The translations under genes were made by a program, and so were the position numbers. Positions 1 through 4,227 of a DNA stretch of 5,171 nucleotides are shown here, one piece after another (the first letter of the stretch is position 1; the number at the start of each line of letters is the position of its first letter). The stretch comes from Candidatus Babelota bacterium. GTDB lineage: Bacteria; Babelota; Babeliae; Babelales; Vermiphilaceae. The stretch lies in assembly GCA_013213985.1 (NCBI GenBank), contig JABSSP010000034.1:1-5171 (forward strand), given 5' to 3'. Below the pieces are notes generated by a model, which saw only the letters and a list, made by a program, of their open reading frames with translations, was not told the origin of the DNA and made no database searches.

Positions 1-54
1 GAAGCTGTTGCTAACCTCTCCGGTTTTACTATCAAAAAACGAATTAAAAATTAA
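1..54 (+). CDS. C-terminal end of an unidentified protein (partial, 5' end outside window)
   Basis: Reading from base 1 gives 17 sense codons and then TAA: EAVANLSGFTIKKRIKN. The mix of a small hydrophobic part and a basic tail (KKRIKN) is typical of a real protein C-terminus. The reading ends exactly where the convergent lipoprotein gene ends: TTAA at 51-54 contains both stop codons, one on each strand. This tight fit is the main support for it being a gene. The piece is too short to assign a family, and an open frame of 17 codons can occur by chance. No terminator hairpin can be seen between the two convergent genes. Confidence 0.5.
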   Translation, partial: EAVANLSGFTIKKRIKN

Positions 55-680
55 GCTTGTATCCAATCAATGCAAACTTCATCACGTCCTTGATCAGGTT
101 CAACATCACGTGCAACTACTCGAACACAATCTTTAGGCACGCCAGCAGCAACAAGCTGATCTGCTACAATCTGCGCCCTTTTTTCAAAAATACTGCGCTC
201 TCCTTCAAAGCATTCTGCGTCACATGCAGCGTCACCTGAGACGATAAACATAACCGGATCGTGGCATTTTACCATTTTTTTAGCGAACGTTATGTTATGA
301 TCCATAACATCTTCTTGATCATCAGAAAGCTGTACATCGCCATCTTTTTCAAAGCAGACTGTCTTAAAGCGATCAGCATCACACTCATCAGATGAGATGT
401 CTTCTTCCCACTCGTCCATGTCATCCATGCATGCTACTTCTGGTTCACACACATCACCCATGCAACTAGGATCATCTAAAGTCCATCCTGCCATAGTAGC
501 TTCAAATTCTTTAGTATCTTCGTTGAAAAAGCTGTTTATATCGGTAGCATCTCCATAGGCTAACATTTCTGGTTCTTTTGCATCGCGAGAATAACCCTGA
601 GAATTTTTATTGTTGCCTCCACCTCCACAGCCTGGAAGACCTAACAATGCTGCCACTAAAAGAAAATATTCTTTTTTCAT
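51..680 (-). CDS. Cys-rich acidic lipoprotein with OmpA-like C-terminal region
   Basis: This 209-aa protein is predicted to be exported and lipid-anchored. Residues 1-17 form a signal peptide (MKK start, hydrophobic stretch to about residue 15) ending in the lipobox L15-P16-G17-C18. Cys18 is followed by a Gly/Asn-rich linker (GGGGNNKN); the absence of Asp at position +2 fits outer-membrane sorting by the Lol rule. Residues 30-125 are very acidic: by hand count the mature chain has about 50 Asp/Glu against 17 Lys/Arg. Cysteines at 73, 78, 84, 100, 109, 139, 153, 157, 185 and 203 number ten, so up to five disulfides are possible. Residues about 128-190 resemble the OmpA peptidoglycan-binding fold: a helix (ITFAKKMVK), a strand (VMFIVSGD), a loop, then EKRAQIVADQLVAAGV, which matches the RA..V...L...GV signature, then strand VRVVARD. 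The canonical Asp-containing loop is altered and holds two Cys, so peptidoglycan binding is uncertain. Start ATG 680 is supported by AAAGG nine bases upstream. It may be a Pal-like anchor; the family assignment is by motif only. Confidence 0.8.
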   Translation of the reverse strand: MKKEYFLLVAALLGLPGCGGGGNNKNSQGYSRDAKEPEMLAYGDATDINSFFNEDTKEFEATMAGWTLDDPSCMGDVCEPEVACMDDMDEWEEDISSDECDADRFKTVCFEKDGDVQLSDDQEDVMDHNITFAKKMVKCHDPVMFIVSGDAACDAECFEGERSIFEKRAQIVADQLVAAGVPKDCVRVVARDVEPDQGRDEVCIDWIQA

Positions 681-689
681 ACACTTCTA

Positions 690-694
690 CCTTT
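690..694 (-). promoter_or_regulatory. Ribosome binding site of the lipoprotein gene
   Basis: The plus strand reads CCTTT here, so the minus-strand mRNA carries AAAGG nine bases before the ATG at 680-678. It supports the chosen start. The signal peptide beginning immediately after that ATG is independent support. Confidence 0.5.
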
Positions 695-761
695 TTTTAG
701 GAATTTTACCCACACCACTTTGAGCATCTAGGGGAACTTTATCACACTTTTTTAGAATTAT

Positions 762-791
762 CTACTCATATTTATCAATATAGATTATAAT
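762..791 (+). promoter_or_regulatory. Probable promoter of rng (perfect TATAAT -10)
   Basis: TATAAT at 786-791 is a perfect -10 hexamer. The best-placed -35 is weak: TACTCA at 763-768 with a 17-base spacer matches the consensus at about three positions and overlaps the left arm of the inverted repeat. Transcription would begin near 798 and leave a leader of about 75 nt before the rng start. In such AT-rich DNA, -10-like boxes are frequent, so position in the divergent gap and the perfect hexamer are the main support. Confidence 0.5.
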
Positions 792-812
792 AGGAAAGAA
801 AGAGTAGATAAT
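784..812 (-). promoter_or_regulatory. Possible divergent promoter of the lipoprotein gene
   Basis: ATTATAAT at 784-791 is its own reverse complement, so the minus strand also reads TATAAT (789 down to 784). A shared palindromic -10 box can fire in both directions. No good -35 is visible on the minus strand at the usual spacing; the right repeat arm (802-812) covers that position. Other AT-rich hexamers nearby could serve instead, so this is a tentative call. Confidence 0.3.
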
Positions 813-822
813 GAAAATAAAT

Positions 823-840
823 ATTTTTTTATAAAAAAAT
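823..840. repeat. 18-bp perfect A/T palindrome in the rng leader
   Basis: ATTTTTTTATAAAAAAAT is a perfect palindrome made of a T7 run and an A7 run. In RNA it would form only an A-U stem with almost no loop space, so it is weak as a structure. As DNA it is an A-tract element likely to bend. It sits within the predicted 5' untranslated region of rng, where RNase E/G family genes of some bacteria are autoregulated, but nothing here proves that role. Confidence 0.4.
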
Positions 841-872
841 TAACAATATGGATTTAGGTTCAAGTAATAATA

Positions 873-2390
873 ATGAAAAAAATTCTAATTAATGATAATG
901 AATGGCAAACGCGTATTGCCATCACTCAAAATGGAAAACTACAGAATATATATTTTTCTGCGCACGTTGAAAATCCTTTGGAGCGTTCCTTTTTTAAAGG
1001 AACTGTCACCAAAGTCCTCCCAGGCATTCAAACCGCATTTGTTGACATTGGTCAAGAGAAGGCTGGTTTTTTGCATATCTCTGAAATAGACCGCGATCTC
1101 GCTATTGATCGGCTCGAAGAAAAAACTGAAGTTGATGAAGATCGGGAATCTGAAACTAGAAAGCGTCGTGAGCCAAGGCAACAGCGTAACATAAGTGATA
1201 TCTTAAAAGAAGATGATTCCGTTCTCGTGCAGGTCAGTAAAGAGCCTGTCTATGAAAAAGGAGCAAAGCTTAGCACGTGTTTCACCCTCCCCGGAAGATT
1301 CATCGTTCTTATGCCTAATATCCCACGAATTGGCATATCAAAAAAAATTAGTGATCGCGATGAGCGGTCTAGACTCAGAGACATTGTCAGAGCACATTTA
1401 CCTGAAGGTATGGGCGCCATTATTCGAACTACATCTGAAGAGAAAGCGGAAAAAGAAATAATTAAAGACATCAATTTTCTTGTCAAAATATGGGAAACCA
1501 TCCAGACAAAATATAATACGGCTAAACCAACTGAAAAATTACATGAAGATATTGAGCTTCCACTTCAAATAGTACGCGACCATCTAGATGATGATGTTGA
1601 AGCAATTATTAGCGATAATAAAGAGGTGCGCAACGAAATTATACAATTTGTTAAAGAAGTTGCTCCCGAATATTCACATAAAATTGCACTGTATACCGGA
1701 ACCGATCCAATATTTATTCATTTTGGCGTTGAAAAGCAAATAGAATATGCACTTTCAAAAAAAGTGCCATTGAAATCTGGTGGTTCACTTATTATTGAAT
1801 CCGCAGAGGCAATGACGGTGATTGATGTAAATACCGGTAAATTTACTGGAAAAAAAAATCTCGAAGAAACAATTTTAAAAACCAATATTGAGGCTGCCGA
1901 AGAAACCGTTCGCCAGTTACGTTTGCGTAATATCGGTGGTTTGATTGTTATTGATTTCATTGATATGTTTTCAGGTTCAAACAAACAAAAATTGTCGCGA
2001 TTTTTTGAAAAAAAATTAAAAGAACAGGATAAATTTCAATCAGTTGTCCTAAAGGTTTCAGAATTTGGTTTAGTACAAATGACTCGTAAGCGTTCGGGCA
2101 AAACACTGGTTCAACAATTGACTGACACCTGTAGCTGTTGTCGCGGACTTGGCTTTGTTAAATCTTTACAAACCGAAAGTTATGAAATACTACGGGCATT
2201 AAAAGAAATGATTAAAGATGAAAAGCCCAAAACTGATCTGATATTATCAGTAAGCCCTTCTATGTTTGAATACATTTCAACCACAGAATACAACTCAATT
2301 TTTAAACTAGAAAAGCTCCTTGAACACAGAATAGAGATCGAAAGCCTGCAGCATTTGTCTAACAACCAATACAAAATAGAAAAAAAATGA
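873..2390 (+). CDS. rng: Ribonuclease G (RNase E/G family endoribonuclease)
   Basis: This 505-aa protein is a single-strand-specific endoribonuclease that cleaves AU-rich RNA from 5'-monophosphorylated ends and takes part in rRNA maturation and mRNA decay. The N-terminus (ILINDNEWQTRIAITQNGKL) matches the family opening. An S1 domain follows from about residue 38 (FKGTVTKVLPGIQTAFVDIG, then KAGFLHISEI), interrupted by a charged insert at about 77-107. KGAKLSTCFTLPGRFIVLMP (129-148) and GISKKI belong to the 5'-sensor region. The DNase I-like catalytic part carries the two metal-binding aspartates, D318 in VIDVNTG and D361 in VIDFIDM, equivalent to D303 and D346 of E. coli RNase E. The zinc-link appears as C420-S-C-C423. 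Length is that of RNase G; the long C-terminal degradosome scaffold of RNase E is absent. ATG 873 is the first in-frame start after an in-frame TAG (855-857), yet no Shine-Dalgarno sequence lies at a proper distance. gatB follows closely on the same strand. Confidence 0.96.
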   Translation: MKKILINDNEWQTRIAITQNGKLQNIYFSAHVENPLERSFFKGTVTKVLPGIQTAFVDIGQEKAGFLHISEIDRDLAIDRLEEKTEVDEDRESETRKRREPRQQRNISDILKEDDSVLVQVSKEPVYEKGAKLSTCFTLPGRFIVLMPNIPRIGISKKISDRDERSRLRDIVRAHLPEGMGAIIRTTSEEKAEKEIIKDINFLVKIWETIQTKYNTAKPTEKLHEDIELPLQIVRDHLDDDVEAIISDNKEVRNEIIQFVKEVAPEYSHKIALYTGTDPIFIHFGVEKQIEYALSKKVPLKSGGSLIIESAEAMTVIDVNTGKFTGKKNLEETILKTNIEAAEETVRQLRLRNIGGLIVIDFIDMFSGSNKQKLSRFFEKKLKEQDKFQSVVLKVSEFGLVQMTRKRSGKTLVQQLTDTCSCCRGLGFVKSLQTESYEILRALKEMIKDEKPKTDLILSVSPSMFEYISTTEYNSIFKLEKLLEHRIEIESLQHLSNNQYKIEKK

Positions 2391-2435
2391 TAGTCTAATA
2401 AAAAACTTTCTTTCAACCAAATCGGTGCAACAAAC

Positions 2436-2440
2436 AAGGA
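2436..2440 (+). promoter_or_regulatory. Ribosome binding site deciding the gatB start
   Basis: AAGGA lies five bases before GTG 2446. The alternative in-frame GTG at 2425 is preceded by a stretch (TTCTTTCAACCAAATCG) with no purine-rich site. The shorter form is therefore favoured. Confidence 0.7.
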
Positions 2441-2445
2441 TCTAC

Positions 2446-3903
2446 GTGACCAAAGAAAAATCTATTCTCGACCGCTATCCTGATTACGAGGCAACAATCG
2501 GTATAGAAGTCCATGTTCAATTAAAAACTAAAAGTAAATTTTTTTGTTCTTGTCTTAATAAGGTGACCAAAGAACCCAACGTTAATATTTGCCAAATTTG
2601 TTCTGGGTATCCCGGCGCGCTTCCTGTACTCAATAAAAAAGTTGTGGACTATGCCATTCTTTTTGGGCTTGCAACAAATTGTTCAATCTCGCGAATTAGC
2701 ACTTTTGCACGCAAGCATTACTTTTATCCTGATTTGCCTAAAGATTATCAAATCACTCAGGGTGAACGACCTATTTGTACCAACGGTTTCATTCCTATCA
2801 GACTTAAAGATGGCAGCATTAAAAAAATTCGCATCATGCGTATTCACATGGAAGAAGATGCCGGTAAAAATATTCATATGCCCGATAGCAACGAAAGTTT
2901 GGTTAATTTAAATAGAACGGGAACGCCGTTACTTGAAATTGTAACCGAACCTGACATTGCAAATGCACAAGAAGCAAAGGCATACTTAAAAGCGATTCAT
3001 TCTATCGTGCGCTATTTAGGCATTGGAACGGGTAACATGGACGAAGGTGCATTCCGTGCTGATACTAATATTTCAGTCAAGAAAAAAACTGATAAAGAGC
3101 TTGGCACGCGCTGCGAACTTAAAAATATTAATTCGTTTAAGTTTATTGGTGATGCAACTGACTATGAAATTGAACGCCAACTCAAATTGATTGCAGAGGG
3201 CGGAACAGTCAAACAAGAAACTCGACTTTGGAATACCTTAAAAAAAGAAACTGCTCCTATGCGCACCAAAGAAGAAGCAGCTGATTATCGCTATTTTCAA
3301 GATCCTGATTTGCCATTGATTCAAGTTAACGACGAATGGATTAGTCGTATTAAACAAATTCTACCTGAGCTTCCATACGAACGTTTTGATCGTTTAGTCA
3401 AAGAAGGTTTAACTCCTTATGAAGCTGATATTTTAGTTACTGATCTTGCCCTTTCAAACTATTACCAAGAAGCAGCGCAACATACAAAAAGTAAACATCT
3501 TGTTAATTTAATTTTACGCGATCTTATGGGCCATTTAAAAGAAAAGAAAATTTCTTTGTCTGAATGTAAGGTCACACCAAAAAAATTAGCTGAGCTTGTT
3601 GATTTGCTTGATAAGGGAACGATTAATAGTCGTGCAGCGCAAGAAGTTTTTACAGTTGTTGCCCAAACTGGTGGTGACCCAAGTGAAGTAGTAAAAAACA
3701 AAGGTCTTGAACAAATTGGTTCAGTTGATAAACTAGAAAAAATTGTTCAGGAAATTATTGCAACTAATACAAAACAAGTGGAACAATACAAGGGTGGCAA
3801 CGAACGCGTTTTTGGTTTTTTTGTTGGTCAAGCAATGAAAAAAACACAAGGTCGTGGCAATCCAAAAATATTACAAAATTTACTTAAAAAATATTTAAAG
3901 TAG
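2446..3903 (+). CDS. gatB: Asp-tRNA(Asn)/Glu-tRNA(Gln) amidotransferase subunit B
   Basis: GatB is the tRNA-binding and kinase-like subunit of GatCAB. It activates the side-chain carboxylate of mischarged Asp-tRNA(Asn) or Glu-tRNA(Gln) with ATP and receives ammonia produced by GatA. With the GTG start at 2446 the protein has 485 residues, close to the usual length. Family motifs in order: YEATIGIEVHVQLKTKSKFF (14-33), PGALPVLN (56-63), ARKHYFYPDLPKDYQIT (88-104), RTGTPLLEIVTEPDI (157-171), MDEGAFRADTNISV (198-211), ELKNINSF (224-231) and YRYFQDPDLPLI (281-292). The C-terminal part (about 335-485) is the helical YqeY-like tail domain that contacts the tRNA. Four cysteines arranged C34-x-C36 and C49-x-x-C52 could bind zinc. 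It follows rng after a 55-base gap on the same strand and is probably co-transcribed. gatA and gatC are not in the window and must lie elsewhere. An upstream GTG at 2425 would add seven residues (MQQTRIY) but lacks a ribosome site. Confidence 0.97.
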   Translation: MTKEKSILDRYPDYEATIGIEVHVQLKTKSKFFCSCLNKVTKEPNVNICQICSGYPGALPVLNKKVVDYAILFGLATNCSISRISTFARKHYFYPDLPKDYQITQGERPICTNGFIPIRLKDGSIKKIRIMRIHMEEDAGKNIHMPDSNESLVNLNRTGTPLLEIVTEPDIANAQEAKAYLKAIHSIVRYLGIGTGNMDEGAFRADTNISVKKKTDKELGTRCELKNINSFKFIGDATDYEIERQLKLIAEGGTVKQETRLWNTLKKETAPMRTKEEAADYRYFQDPDLPLIQVNDEWISRIKQILPELPYERFDRLVKEGLTPYEADILVTDLALSNYYQEAAQHTKSKHLVNLILRDLMGHLKEKKISLSECKVTPKKLAELVDLLDKGTINSRAAQEVFTVVAQTGGDPSEVVKNKGLEQIGSVDKLEKIVQEIIATNTKQVEQYKGGNERVFGFFVGQAMKKTQGRGNPKILQNLLKKYLK

Positions 3904-3908
3904 ACGAC

Positions 3909-3936
3909 TTGATCAAAAAAACACTTTTGATACAAT
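3909..3936 (+). promoter_or_regulatory. Probable promoter of the 65-aa protein gene
   Basis: TTGATC at 3909-3914 (four of six consensus bases) and TACAAT at 3931-3936 (five of six) are separated by 16 bases. TGA directly before TACAAT gives an extended -10 (TGnTACAAT). Transcription would begin near 3943, giving a leader of about 22 nt that includes the ribosome site. The same segment holds an inverted repeat, ATCAAAA 3912-3918 and TTTTGAT 3925-3931, with a six-base loop. As a terminator for gatB it is poor, because the stem is AT-rich and no T-run follows. Confidence 0.55.
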
Positions 3937-3953
3937 CACAATAAGTAAAAAAA

Positions 3954-3958
3954 AGGAG
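3954..3958 (+). promoter_or_regulatory. Strong ribosome binding site of the 65-aa protein gene
   Basis: AGGAG lies six bases before ATG 3965, the best Shine-Dalgarno match in the window. It is the main argument that the short open frame is a true gene, and it implies efficient translation. Confidence 0.75.
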
Positions 3959-3964
3959 AGCCTC

Positions 3965-4162
3965 ATGCCTACATGTGTATTGAATAATGATGTGTATGAC
4001 AAAATTAAAATTTTACATGAACTGAGCAGCGTTGCATGGTTCATCCGTCAACACGCAGAACGCGACGCAGTAAAGCGTGGTGATAATGAAATGCAAAAAA
4101 CTCTTTCAGAATTATGTAAAGACTTAGATAAACATATTAGAGAAATAAAAAAGCAGTTGTAA
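3965..4162 (+). CDS. Small helical hypothetical protein, 65 aa
   Basis: I do not recognise this family. The protein has no signal peptide or membrane segment and should be cytoplasmic. It looks like an all-helical hairpin: a first helix at about residues 9-37 (YDKIKILHELSSVAWFIRQH), a break at R38-G39-D40-N41, and a second amphipathic helix at 42-64. Leu/Ile at 47, 50, 54, 58, 61 and 65 recur with 3-4 spacing, as in a coiled coil. Conspicuous residues are Trp25, His18, His30, His57, Cys4 and Cys51. It is rich in both Lys/Arg and Asp/Glu. It has its own likely promoter and the strongest ribosome site in the window, so it is likely expressed well. It is not GatC, which is longer and has different motifs, despite lying next to gatB. 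A role as a small adaptor or structural protein is possible, but nothing in the sequence proves it. Confidence 0.8.
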   Translation: MPTCVLNNDVYDKIKILHELSSVAWFIRQHAERDAVKRGDNEMQKTLSELCKDLDKHIREIKKQL

Positions 4163-4202
4163 AAAAAACGTGAAACAACAAACTAATATCTCCTTTTTTT
4201 TC

Positions 4203-4207
4203 AGGGG
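4203..4207 (+). promoter_or_regulatory. Ribosome binding site before the out-of-frame ATG of the CapA gene
   Basis: AGGGG lies seven bases before ATG 4215, an ideal distance. That ATG is not in the frame of the CapA domain, which is entered only if the count of the seven T at 4218-4224 is changed by one. The site therefore marks where translation ought to begin and exposes a frame conflict. TTG 4228, the first standard start in the CapA frame, has no site at a useful distance. Confidence 0.5.
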
Positions 4208-4227
4208 ATGGAAAATGTTTTTTTATA

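Larger units (their letters stand above)
757..812. repeat. 11-bp inverted repeat flanking the divergent promoter region
   Basis: ATTATCTACTC at 757-767 and its exact reverse complement GAGTAGATAAT at 802-812 are separated by 34 bases. The next base pair on either side does not match, so the repeat is exactly 11 bp. It lies in the middle of the gap between two divergent genes and encloses a palindromic -10 box. Possible readings are a two-site operator for a dimeric or looping regulator, or duplicated upstream promoter elements, one for each direction. It is not a classical terminator: the loop is long and no T-run follows. Confidence 0.6.

Noticed and set aside
57..239. 60-codon plus-strand open frame antisense to the lipoprotein gene
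   Set aside because: It lies wholly opposite a gene with a clear signal peptide and lipobox, has no ribosome site and shows no recognisable protein features.
811..834. Seven-codon upstream frame (MKINIFL) in the rng leader, and ATG 848 frame overlapping the rng start
   Set aside because: Both are short AT-rich readings expected by chance. The first has only GAG as a possible ribosome site and the second none. They could be leader peptides, but nothing supports this.
3912..3931. Hairpin after gatB as an intrinsic terminator
   Set aside because: The stem has only one G-C pair and is followed by ACAATCACAA, not by a T-run. The segment fits better as part of a promoter.
3965..4162. 65-aa protein as GatC
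   Set aside because: GatC would fit next to gatB, but it is about 95 residues long with a different N-terminal pattern. The helices here do not match it.
4155..4201. Terminator between the 65-aa gene and the CapA gene, using the T8 run at 4194-4201
   Set aside because: The only stem found is five base pairs (GTTGT 4156-4160 with ACAAC 4175-4179) and it ends 14 bases before the T-run, so it does not make an intrinsic terminator.
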